19,840 nt of DNA from Phycisphaerae bacterium (lineage in GTDB: Bacteria > Planctomycetota > Phycisphaerae > Phycisphaerales > SM1A02), in assembly GCA_016873375.1 (NCBI GenBank), contig VGXJ01000004.1, forward strand, positions 1 to 19,840. Direction: 5' to 3'. Of the stretch, positions 13,010 through 19,840 are shown in pieces. The position numbers were made by a program, and so were the translations under genes. Position 1 is the stretch's first letter; each line of letters starts with the position of its first letter. The notes beneath the pieces are model-generated. The model saw only the letters and a list, made by a program, of their open reading frames with translations. It had not been told where the DNA came from and did not search any database.

Positions 13010-15499
13010 TCACCTTGGTGCATCGAGCACGATCGACCGCGTCGCGGGTCCGGGCAGCAGCGGCGTCTGCTCGCCATTGCGCCAGGCTTGATGCAAGCTT
13101 CGGTAGTGCGGCGAGCGCGGATCACCCGATTGTCCCCCGGGCGTTTCGAGGATGCCTTCAGCTTCGCGCCCTGGGCTCACGATGTACCGCGCACTCGCTG
13201 CCGCTCGTGGCGTCTGAACACGCACCGCACGGAAATGACCGGGCTGCGGTCCATCATCGAGCGTGACGGTTGCCTTCATGAAGGCAGGGACGGCATCGGC
13301 AACGGGGCTTGCGAACCGGGCACGATTGCGCTCGCCCCATGGCTCGATGCCGGGCTCCTTGGAGGCAGCTTCGGCGAGTGCGGCCCGGAGAAAGTCGTTC
13401 CAGTCGGTGTAGCCCGACGGGAGCCAGTTCGCGGGCCGTGTCTCAAGCACACGGAGCCAGGGCTCGTCATGCACGGATCTGATTTCCAGGCCCGGTAGGG
13501 GTTCGCCGGACTTCGCCCGGATCCACGCCGTCAGCATGGCCGCGAAACGGCGCTCGATCGACCGCTGCAGTGCCGAGAGCATCGCCACGGCAGGCTGGTC
13601 TGCATCGGCGCGTCCGTTCCATGCCGCAATCGACTCGCGTTGGGCAATCAGGACCGGATCGGTTGCACCATCGAGGGCAGCCAGCGCCATCGCGCGATAG
13701 GGCTCCAGCCCCTTCAGTTCCGTGTCGAGCTGGATGTCGAGCATGCGCGATTCATCCAGCGGCTCGCCCTGCGCTAGAAGCTCGTGGATTCGATGTCCGC
13801 GCTCGGGATTGGCCCAGTAGTACCCCATCACGGCACACTGCTCCATCGGGACCGTGCGGTGGTTGGCCGTCACGATCACACCGGAAGGTGGACGGACCAG
13901 CTTGGGACGAAGCGCGGGCTTGATCGGCCCCTGCCATGGATCGCCATCGATGGATGGCCGCCATGGACGACGCGGGTCGTGCCCGCGACGATCGGGGATC
14001 CAGCCCGTGACCACCCAAGCGATGTCACCGGCACGATCGGCGAGCATGGCGTTCTGGCTTGGCCCGTACCAGTTGGATAGCAGGTCTACCGCCTCGCTGA
14101 CCGTGCGCATGCGCACCATGTCGAGGATCTCGAAGTTGATTGCATCGGGACGCGCACCGATCCACTGCGTGACGAAGGGTCGAGTCACGCCATCGGTACA
14201 GCGCATCTCACCGGTCACCGTTCCCCATCGCGTGGTGCGCTGCACGATGCGTTCGGGATCCTTGCCACGGACGAGGATGGTGTGTTCCACGGTGCCGAAG
14301 GCTTCGCTCCCGCCGCCCGGCACCAGATAGCGTTCCGGGTCCTTCGGATCGATGTCGATCAGCGCGATGTCCTCGAAGTCACCGGTCGTATTCGTGAAGC
14401 CGACGGCGACATGGCCGTTCCCGCCGATCACGATGCCCGGTACGCCGGGAATGGACAGGCCGGTCCATTCGGCACCGGGCCACTCCATCCTGCACCGGTA
14501 CCAGAGGATCGGCGCGGTGATCATCAGGTGCGGATCGTTCGCCAGGATCGCGCGGCCGTCCTTCGTGCGTGAACCGGCGACAACCCAGCCGTTGCTGCCT
14601 GCCATCGCTGCGCGCTCGTCCCAAAGCCCCGCAAGCGCATCGGTCCAGCCATGCAATGAGACCGGCGTGGTCGACTGGCGCTTGGACTTCTTCCTGTCGT
14701 TGTTCTGCTTCTTGGGCTCCCCCTTGTCGGGCTTCGCCGCTGGTTCGATCATTGCGCGCTCGATGCTCCGGAGATCGATCACCTCGGCGCCCGGGATCGC
14801 CGGCAGCACAGGCGGCGCCGTCTCGGAGAGCACAGGGCAGTCCATGCGCGACAGCGGCGAACCGATGAAGTCACAGACGGGGGCAGGCAGACGCTCAAGC
14901 GCCTCGGCGTAGAGCGCATCGGCTCGTCCAGTGCGTGAAAGCGAGTGGAACATCGACAGGTAGACGAGCGCGCAGTCCTCGGGCTTCCACGGCGCCGGAG
15001 TGATGCCCAGCAGCATGTGCTCAAGCGGCACGGCGGGGAGAGCTTCGATGCCTGCATTGACGCCCTGGACATACGCATTGAGGATGTCGCGCTTGCGGGC
15101 ATCGAGGCGTTCCACGCAGGCTCGCGCCATCTCGCGGCCACGGAGCGCGCGACGCTCACGGTCGGCCGATACCGCCTTCTCGCCAAGCAGCTCGGCGGTC
15201 TCCCCTGCGGAAAAGCGGCGCATCATGTCCATCTGCGCAAATCGATCGGTCGCATGGGCAAACCCGAGGGCGCGTGCTGCATCGGCTTCGGTGGCCGCGA
15301 CGATCGTGGGTACATCGACCGCATCGAAGGTGATCGTGGCTGGCTTGGAGAGTCCGGGGATGCTTGGATTTGGTCGAGCCGACGAGGCGGATGACGAGTC
15401 CTGTGCGTTGGACTGCGCCGGCATCGAGCGGGGGGCAGATGGGTCGTCGGTCGATCGCACCAGGAGCAGGAGCACGGCGGCAACGGCGGGGATGGGCAT
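13010..15499 (-). CDS. Penicillin acylase family (Ntn) amidohydrolase
   Basis: An 829-residue protein. It has a short hydrophobic export signal (AVAAVLLLLV), a Ser/Pro-rich stretch to about 50, then the alpha subunit with TFDAVDVPTIVAATEADAA, ALGFAHATDRFAQMDMMRR and GETAELLGEKAV. The nucleophile block GSNGWVVAGSRTKDG places Ser302 as the N-terminal residue of the beta subunit after self-cleavage. LANDPHL, GNGHVAVGFTN and the C-terminal GGQSGDPRSPHY are also family blocks. A Lys-rich segment (about 256-274) before Ser302 probably corresponds to the spacer removed on maturation. Members cleave amide bonds of acylated amines such as beta-lactams or acyl-homoserine lactones; the substrate cannot be told. 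The start at 15499 is supported by the signal and by TAGCCT six bases upstream. The gene is divergent from the sugar kinase. Confidence 0.92.
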   Translation of the reverse strand: MPIPAVAAVLLLLVRSTDDPSAPRSMPAQSNAQDSSSASSARPNPSIPGLSKPATITFDAVDVPTIVAATEADAARALGFAHATDRFAQMDMMRRFSAGETAELLGEKAVSADRERRALRGREMARACVERLDARKRDILNAYVQGVNAGIEALPAVPLEHMLLGITPAPWKPEDCALVYLSMFHSLSRTGRADALYAEALERLPAPVCDFIGSPLSRMDCPVLSETAPPVLPAIPGAEVIDLRSIERAMIEPAAKPDKGEPKKQNNDRKKSKRQSTTPVSLHGWTDALAGLWDERAAMAGSNGWVVAGSRTKDGRAILANDPHLMITAPILWYRCRMEWPGAEWTGLSIPGVPGIVIGGNGHVAVGFTNTTGDFEDIALIDIDPKDPERYLVPGGGSEAFGTVEHTILVRGKDPERIVQRTTRWGTVTGEMRCTDGVTRPFVTQWIGARPDAINFEILDMVRMRTVSEAVDLLSNWYGPSQNAMLADRAGDIAWVVTGWIPDRRGHDPRRPWRPSIDGDPWQGPIKPALRPKLVRPPSGVIVTANHRTVPMEQCAVMGYYWANPERGHRIHELLAQGEPLDESRMLDIQLDTELKGLEPYRAMALAALDGATDPVLIAQRESIAAWNGRADADQPAVAMLSALQRSIERRFAAMLTAWIRAKSGEPLPGLEIRSVHDEPWLRVLETRPANWLPSGYTDWNDFLRAALAEAASKEPGIEPWGERNRARFASPVADAVPAFMKATVTLDDGPQPGHFRAVRVQTPRAAASARYIVSPGREAEGILETPGGQSGDPRSPHYRSLHQAWRNGEQTPLLPGPATRSIVLDAPR

Positions 15500-15505
15500 A
15501 CGCGC

Positions 15506-15534
15506 AGGCTAACCGCGACTCATGCATGGGCCAA
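15506..15534 (-). promoter_or_regulatory. Leaderless-type promoter of the penicillin acylase gene
   Basis: On the minus strand TTGGCC (15529-15534), a 17-base spacer and TAGCCT (15506-15511) lie exactly six bases before the ATG at 15499. There is no Shine-Dalgarno sequence. Confidence 0.55.
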
Positions 15535-15572
15535 TGGGAACGACGGACGGCGATCCCTCGTCGCCCTGACGC

Positions 15573-15578
15573 TAGCCT
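15573..15578 (+). promoter_or_regulatory. Leaderless-type -10 element of the sugar kinase gene
   Basis: TAGCCT lies exactly six bases before the ATG at 15585, the mirror of the arrangement at the divergent neighbour. No convincing -35 is seen. Confidence 0.45.
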
Positions 15579-15584
15579 GAGCGC

Positions 15585-16481
15585 ATGAGCTCAACGCTCC
15601 ATGTCATCGGATCGCTGATGGTCGATCGGGTGCTGCGGGTCAAGTCACTCCCCGCATCGGGTTCGACCATCACGGCATCCACGGCGACGGTGCACGCAGG
15701 CGGCAAGGGCGCGAACCAAGCGGTTGCGGCGGCACGCTGCGGTGCGCGTGTCCGCATGCTCGGGCGCACAGGCAGCGAGGGCGAGTTCATCGTGCGGGAC
15801 CTTGCCGCTGCTGGTGTAGATACTGCGCACATCGCAACGACGGATGCAGTCGCCGGCTTCGCTGCCGTCATGGTGGACGATCACGGGATGAACTCGATCG
15901 TCATCGCGCCCGAGGCGAATGGCCGGATCGGCGATGCGGACATCGATGTGTTCCTTGCTGGTGCAGCGCGCGGGGAGTTGCTCATCATGCAGAACGAGTG
16001 CAGCGGTCTCGGTCACGCGGTGGCAAGGGCGCATGAGCGCGGGTTGAAGACATGGCTGAACGCCGCACCGATGGGCGAGGCCGTGTGTGCGATCGATCTT
16101 GGCACCCTGTCGTGCCTTCTCGTCAATGAACACGAGCTCGCGGCACTGAGCGGGATCGATGAGCCGCAAGCTGCGGTCGATCGGCTTGCGCGACGGTGGC
16201 CGGTGCTGGACATCGTCGTCACGTTGGGTGCGGCGGGCTGGATCGCACGCGTGGACGGTGCGATCGTGCGCGGGAGCGCGATCGCGGTCGAGGCCATCGA
16301 TACGGTCGGCTGCGGCGATGCGTTCGTGGGCGCGCTCGCTGCCCTGCGCAGCGAGGGCATGCCCTGGACCGGTGCGCTGACCCGAGCCAACGCCGCTGGC
16401 GCGCTTGCCGCCACCGTCGCCGGCGCGATCCCGTCGATGCCCATGCGGGAGGCCATCGAGGCGCTGGCGCAGCCCCATTGA
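15585..16481 (+). CDS. PfkB family sugar kinase (ribokinase-like)
   Basis: A 298-residue protein of typical PfkB length. GGKGANQAVAAARCG (39-53) is PfkB signature 1 and has the ribokinase form. NAAP at 160-163 and VNEHELAALSG (180-190) are sugar/ATP-site blocks. DTVGCGDAFVGAL (239-251) is signature 2, with Asp245 as the catalytic base and the preceding Gly residues forming the anion hole. It should phosphorylate a sugar or nucleoside, most likely ribose, with ATP in the cytoplasm. The usual ribokinase end is DTTAAGDTF, so the substrate is left open. It stands alone: the neighbour upstream is divergent and 118 bases separate it from the next gene. Confidence 0.9.
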   Translation: MSSTLHVIGSLMVDRVLRVKSLPASGSTITASTATVHAGGKGANQAVAAARCGARVRMLGRTGSEGEFIVRDLAAAGVDTAHIATTDAVAGFAAVMVDDHGMNSIVIAPEANGRIGDADIDVFLAGAARGELLIMQNECSGLGHAVARAHERGLKTWLNAAPMGEAVCAIDLGTLSCLLVNEHELAALSGIDEPQAAVDRLARRWPVLDIVVTLGAAGWIARVDGAIVRGSAIAVEAIDTVGCGDAFVGALAALRSEGMPWTGALTRANAAGALAATVAGAIPSMPMREAIEALAQPH

Positions 16482-16494
16482 GCGCCACGGGCGC
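16482..16494 (+). terminator. Short hairpin after the sugar kinase gene
   Basis: GCGCC, a three-base loop and GGCGC immediately follow the stop codon. The stem is short and has no T-run; termination is only a possibility. Confidence 0.25.
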
Positions 16495-16599
16495 GGGTCA
16501 GGGCTTTGGAGTCCGGGAACCGCCGATGTTCGGCCAATTCATGACCCGGCGCATCCAGCGGGCCTGAACGCGCGATAGGTTTGTTTCAAAGGCACACCC

Positions 16600-17088
16600 A
16601 TGCGCATCACCTCCGCCATCATCGCTCTCACCGCTGCAACCCCCGCTCTCGCCGTCGAAGTCCTCGTGCAACAGGTCAACCTCACCTTCTCACCCTCTGT
16701 CGTGACCGTCAACCCAGGCGACACCATCAGGTGGAAATGGACGGGCGGCAATCACTCCGTGACTAGCGGCTCAGGGTGCACCAACGGCACCCTCTTCAAC
16801 GCTCCGCTGACCAGCTCGGCGCAGAACTTCGTCTGGACCGTTCCCGCGAGTGCCGCAGGAACCTCGATCCCTTACTTCTGCATTCCACACTGTTTCGTCC
16901 AGACGGGCACCATCATCGTGAATGCGCCAGCCATCCCAGGTGATTTGGACAGCAATGGTCGTGTCGACGGCGCGGACCTTGGCATCCTGCTGGGAGCGTG
17001 GGGAACATCTGGCCCGGCTGACTTGGACCAGAGCGGCTCTGTTGGCGGCGGTGACCTCGGCATCCTGCTTGCCAACTGGACGGGCTGA
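16600..17088 (+). CDS. Secreted cupredoxin with two C-terminal dockerin repeats
   Basis: A 162-residue protein. Residues 1-18 are a signal peptide (MRITSAIIALTAATPALA). About 19-109 is a plastocyanin-like domain: VNLTFSPSVVTVNPGDTIRW, then GGNHSV and IPYFCIPHCFVQTGTIIV. His52, Cys94 and His97 are the expected three copper ligands. The axial Met of plastocyanins is absent; Gln101 aligns best with it. Cys60 and Cys98 are extra cysteines that could pair. About 115-162 holds two dockerin-like repeats, GADLGILLGAWG and GGDLGILLANWTG. It is probably an extracytoplasmic electron carrier held at the surface by its tail. The ATG at 16600 has an AAGG seven bases upstream, so it is leadered; a TAGGTT at 16576 could be its -10. 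The next gene follows 19 bases after its stop. Confidence 0.9.
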   Translation: MRITSAIIALTAATPALAVEVLVQQVNLTFSPSVVTVNPGDTIRWKWTGGNHSVTSGSGCTNGTLFNAPLTSSAQNFVWTVPASAAGTSIPYFCIPHCFVQTGTIIVNAPAIPGDLDSNGRVDGADLGILLGAWGTSGPADLDQSGSVGGGDLGILLANWTG

Positions 17089-17107
17089 TCGCACCGAACC
17101 ACCTCTG

Positions 17108-18283
17108 ATGGGAACGATCGCGGCCTCGATCTTGGTCGCCCTCGGCGTCGGAGCAGCCGAGTCATCGCTCAGTGCACTTTGGTCCCGCACCTGCGTGTCC
17201 TGTCACGCCGCCAGAGGCCCCACCATCGTTGACCTTTCGACACCGGCGGGCGTCCTGCGGCATCGCGGACTCTCGCGCGCCTTGCTTCTTGATCGCACCA
17301 TGCCGCCGTCGATCTCGCACTCCCACGCCGGACCGTTGTCGGGTGAGCATGGCCTGACACCGGACGAGAGGGCACTGCTTGTCCAGGCTCTCTCCACGCG
17401 CGAGGAAACCGCCAAGGCATTCGCCGACCTCACGCCACTGCCGCAGACCGCAGTGAAGTCCGAGCATCGCCTTGTGGGTCGGGGCTCCTGGACCGTGCCG
17501 GAACGCGGCGGCATGCAAGTCCGGACGATGCTGATCCCGATCGAAGTCGGAGCGCCGAACCGTATCCGTGGGATCTCCTGGCAGCCCGAACCGGGCACGC
17601 CGATCCGAATGCTCTCCTTCGCAGCGGATCCTGCACGCCTGCTTCGCATGATCGAGACCGCCCCCGATGAACCGCTGCAGTGCATGGGCAATGCGGGAGC
17701 CGTGCCCAGTGGTGCCCTTGGCGCCCTGACGCGGACCATGCCATCGTTCATGCTGCCGGATGGTTGGGCCATGGACCTGCCCCCCGGCGACCTTGCCATC
17801 GAGGTGGCGGCGGAGCCGGCAGGCCGCGCGATGCCGGTACGACCCACAATCCAGCTGATTCCAGCAAGGGCGAGCGACTCACGCACGATTCATGCGGTCG
17901 CCTTGATGCCCTCTGGGCTCGAACTCGCTCCCGGTGCTTGCGAGGAGAGGGTGCTGGATCATGCAACCCATGGTTCGCCTCACTTGGTGGGAGCGATCGT
18001 CAAGGGAGGCGCGTTCCTCCGATCGGTCGCCATCGATGCGGTCGGTCCGACCGGGGCCGTGCGCCCCCTGCTGTCCGTGCCGGACCTGCGCATGGCGTTC
18101 ATCCAACCGCTTCTGTTGAAGACGCCGCTCCAACTTGGCGACGGTGACATCGTCCGGGCAACCTTCGGTTTCGACAACTCGATCGCCAACCCCCAGCAGC
18201 CCTACGACCCTCCAAGACCGGTGGTCACCGGCATGCCTCCCGAGGGGGAAGATGCAACCGTCGTGCTGTTGCTGGGCACATGA
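17108..18283 (+). CDS. Heme-c protein fused to a monooxygenase-like (PHM-type) fold
   Basis: A 391-residue protein. Residues 1-17 are a signal segment (SILVALGVGA). CVSCH at 29-33 is a single heme c site and MPP at 65-67 may supply the distal Met, as in planctomycete cytochromes. From about 138 the sequence follows copper type II ascorbate-dependent monooxygenases: MQVRTMLIPIEV, LGALTRTMPSFMLPDGWAMD, and at the end FGFDNSIANPQQPYDPPRPV. As I recall the family, the copper ligands are His-His, HxH, HYH and a late Met. Here the matching places read PIRMLSF, SPHLVG, EVAAEPAG and EGEDAT, so they appear lost. It is probably not a working copper oxygenase; electron transfer or ligand binding is more likely. 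It is probably co-transcribed with the cupredoxin gene. The start is the first ATG giving a signal peptide. Confidence 0.78.
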   Translation: MGTIAASILVALGVGAAESSLSALWSRTCVSCHAARGPTIVDLSTPAGVLRHRGLSRALLLDRTMPPSISHSHAGPLSGEHGLTPDERALLVQALSTREETAKAFADLTPLPQTAVKSEHRLVGRGSWTVPERGGMQVRTMLIPIEVGAPNRIRGISWQPEPGTPIRMLSFAADPARLLRMIETAPDEPLQCMGNAGAVPSGALGALTRTMPSFMLPDGWAMDLPPGDLAIEVAAEPAGRAMPVRPTIQLIPARASDSRTIHAVALMPSGLELAPGACEERVLDHATHGSPHLVGAIVKGGAFLRSVAIDAVGPTGAVRPLLSVPDLRMAFIQPLLLKTPLQLGDGDIVRATFGFDNSIANPQQPYDPPRPVVTGMPPEGEDATVVLLLGT

Positions 18284-18294
18284 CTCTCAGGCCA

Positions 18295-19840
18295 TCACTC
18301 GCTGCATGTGCCCCAAGCACCAAGGACGATGCCAAGGTCAGAACCATTCACGATGCCGTCCCGGTTGCAGTCGGCCCGTGGCGTCGGGCCACCGTCAGAG
18401 CCCCATGAGCTCAGCAGTGCGGCCAAATCGACCCCATTGACCAGGCCATCGAGCGTGACGTCAGCGATGCAGTCGCAGACCTCGCTCGCTGCATCGGCGA
18501 TGTAGAGACCTGCGACATTGGGTCGCGGAAGATTGGTGCAGACACGGGTGCCACGGAGCTCCAACGTGGCTCCGCCGCCATCATCGACGCATCCAATGCC
18601 GCCCTCGGCGATGTTGGCAACGTTGCCGGTGATCTCACAGTCATCGAGCAGCAAGCGCGAAGGATCTGTACCCTGGGCAACCCAAGACACGCCACCAGCC
18701 ACGTTGTTCGAGACGTTGTTGGTCACCGCGACCCGAGTGAGGACAGGAAAGCCCAAGACCAGGTGCAAGGCGCCACCACGACTGTTGGCGTAGTTGTTCA
18801 GCAGCGCTGAGTCGACCATGAAGAGCGATCCACCGAACGACTGCAGGCCCCCGCCATCGGCCGATGCACTGTTGTTTCGGAAGATCGTCCGCTCGACCTG
18901 CGCAGAACATTGCCACAAGTACGCGCCGCCGCCGAAGCCCGAGGCGTTCTGCTCGACGATGCAATCGCGGATGGATGCCGCCGAGTTGAAGCCGAACACG
19001 CCACCACCCACGAGCACCGAGGGATTGCCAGGAAACGGCGTACCTGAAAGGCCGCCACGCACCGTCATGCCTTCGATTCCTGCAGTCGCTGGTTCGCCGC
19101 CGGTGAATCGAACCACTGACGATCGTGCACCTCCCGTGCCCTGCAGGATGGTCGTGCCGGCTCCTGCCCCACGGACCAACACGGCCTTGCCGTTGAACTG
19201 GATCGGGCCGGCATAGGTCCCGGGCCCCACAGACACGATTCGGAAATCGCCCTTGGGCGTTGCATCGATCGCTTGCTGGATCGTCCCGTAGTCACCCGGC
19301 ACGCTGACCACTTGGCAGGCATCGGGGATGTCATTGCCATCGGTGTCCGCGCACGACTCGACGACACAGTTGCCGCCAGCGTCGGTGACGCTGCCCGAGA
19401 ATGCCGGCCCAGTGGCACCGCACACGATCGACGAGGAGACCGTCGTCTGGGTCTTGTTTCCCCCCGAGTTGATATTGCTACCGAGATTGCGCCGGAACGC
19501 ACTGTCATGGATGAGACAGCTGGAGTATGACCCTGCGACCTGGATGGCCCCACCAAACTGCGCGGCGTTGTCCGAAAACGTGCACCCTGACACCTCTGCC
19601 GTGCAGTAGAAGTAGAACTCCACGGCTCCACCAAGGCGGTCGGCCCAATTGTCAGCGAACCCACACTGGTTCATCACTGCGCTTCCCATGAACTGGTGAT
19701 AGGCACCACCCTCTGAAAGTGGAGCGGATGCCCTGTTGCCAGTGAATTGGCAGTTTGAGAGGGTGATCTGAGTGCGATCGACATTGACTGCCCCCCCGTA
19801 TCCACCCTGCGACACATTGGACTGGAAGTTGCAATTGGTC
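18295..19840 (-). CDS. Right-handed beta-helix surface protein with C-terminal dockerin repeats (N-terminus outside window)
   Basis: At least 514 residues; the frame is open to the right edge. The visible N-terminal third has parallel beta-helix coils with repeated GGA turns and CxF motifs (LSNCQFTGNRAS, CGFADNWADRLGGAVEF, CTFSDNAAQFGGAIQV). A short linker with DTDGNDIPDACQ follows. A second helix begins VPGDYGTIQQAIDATPKGD, with VGPGTYAG and VRGAGAGTTILQG, the usual start of pectin lyase-fold polymorphic outer-membrane-type proteins. Coils such as GFGGGAYLWQC and SADGGGLQSFGG follow. It ends with two dockerin-like repeats, DVTLDGLVNGVDLAALLSSW and NRDGIVNGSDLGIVLGAWG, four residues before the stop. 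It is secreted, perhaps adhesive or polysaccharide-binding; no catalytic residues are evident. It is convergent with the heme-c gene, 11 bases apart. Confidence 0.88.
   Translation of the reverse strand, partial: TNCNFQSNVSQGGYGGAVNVDRTQITLSNCQFTGNRASAPLSEGGAYHQFMGSAVMNQCGFADNWADRLGGAVEFYFYCTAEVSGCTFSDNAAQFGGAIQVAGSYSSCLIHDSAFRRNLGSNINSGGNKTQTTVSSSIVCGATGPAFSGSVTDAGGNCVVESCADTDGNDIPDACQVVSVPGDYGTIQQAIDATPKGDFRIVSVGPGTYAGPIQFNGKAVLVRGAGAGTTILQGTGGARSSVVRFTGGEPATAGIEGMTVRGGLSGTPFPGNPSVLVGGGVFGFNSAASIRDCIVEQNASGFGGGAYLWQCSAQVERTIFRNNSASADGGGLQSFGGSLFMVDSALLNNYANSRGGALHLVLGFPVLTRVAVTNNVSNNVAGGVSWVAQGTDPSRLLLDDCEITGNVANIAEGGIGCVDDGGGATLELRGTRVCTNLPRPNVAGLYIADAASEVCDCIADVTLDGLVNGVDLAALLSSWGSDGGPTPRADCNRDGIVNGSDLGIVLGAWGTCSE

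Overview
The window looks like chromosomal DNA from a member of the Planctomycetota, most likely a Phycisphaerales-type bacterium. This is an inference from GC-rich coding bias, three secreted proteins ending in doubled GADLGILLGAWG-type dockerin repeats, a VPAP-type PEP-CTERM tail, a pseudopilin with an H-x9-DG motif, and a cytochrome/monooxygenase-like protein of a kind common in planctomycetes. No RNA gene, CRISPR array or complete insertion sequence was seen.

Layout. 1-293 (-): start of a secreted metallophosphoesterase. 294-651: intergenic DNA with a decayed remnant of a dockerin gene. 652-1881 (-): a family 4 glycosyltransferase, flanked by 106-bp direct repeats (380-485 and 1928-2033). 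1995-3791 (-): a large secreted dockerin protein. 3932-4807 (+): a pseudopilin-like protein. 4817-12112: an exopolysaccharide/O-antigen-type locus built around a 51-bp divergent promoter region. On the minus strand it has an asparagine synthase-type amidotransferase and a Wzx-like flippase (overlapping ATGAATGA). On the plus strand it has a glycosyltransferase, an unrecognised twin-arginine-signal protein and a Wzy/WaaL-type polymerase or ligase (overlapping ATGA).

12108-12883 is a scar holding the tail of a PEP-CTERM protein (+) and the head of a subtilisin-like protease (-), both broken. 13010-15499 (-) is a penicillin acylase family hydrolase. It is divergent from a PfkB/ribokinase-type sugar kinase (15585-16481, +). 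16600-18283 (+) is a two-gene unit: a small cupredoxin with two dockerin repeats, then a heme-c protein fused to a monooxygenase-like fold that appears to have lost its copper ligands. 18295-19840 (-) is the C-terminal part of a large beta-helix protein, again ending in dockerin repeats.

How it fits together: the polysaccharide genes would build a repeat unit on a lipid carrier, flip it and polymerise or transfer it outside the cell. The dockerin, PEP-CTERM, pilin and beta-helix genes point to an elaborate cell surface. The most notable regulatory pattern is a TANNNT hexamer exactly six bases before ATG at five starts, and 8-12 bases before at three more. This suggests widespread leaderless or nearly leaderless transcription.
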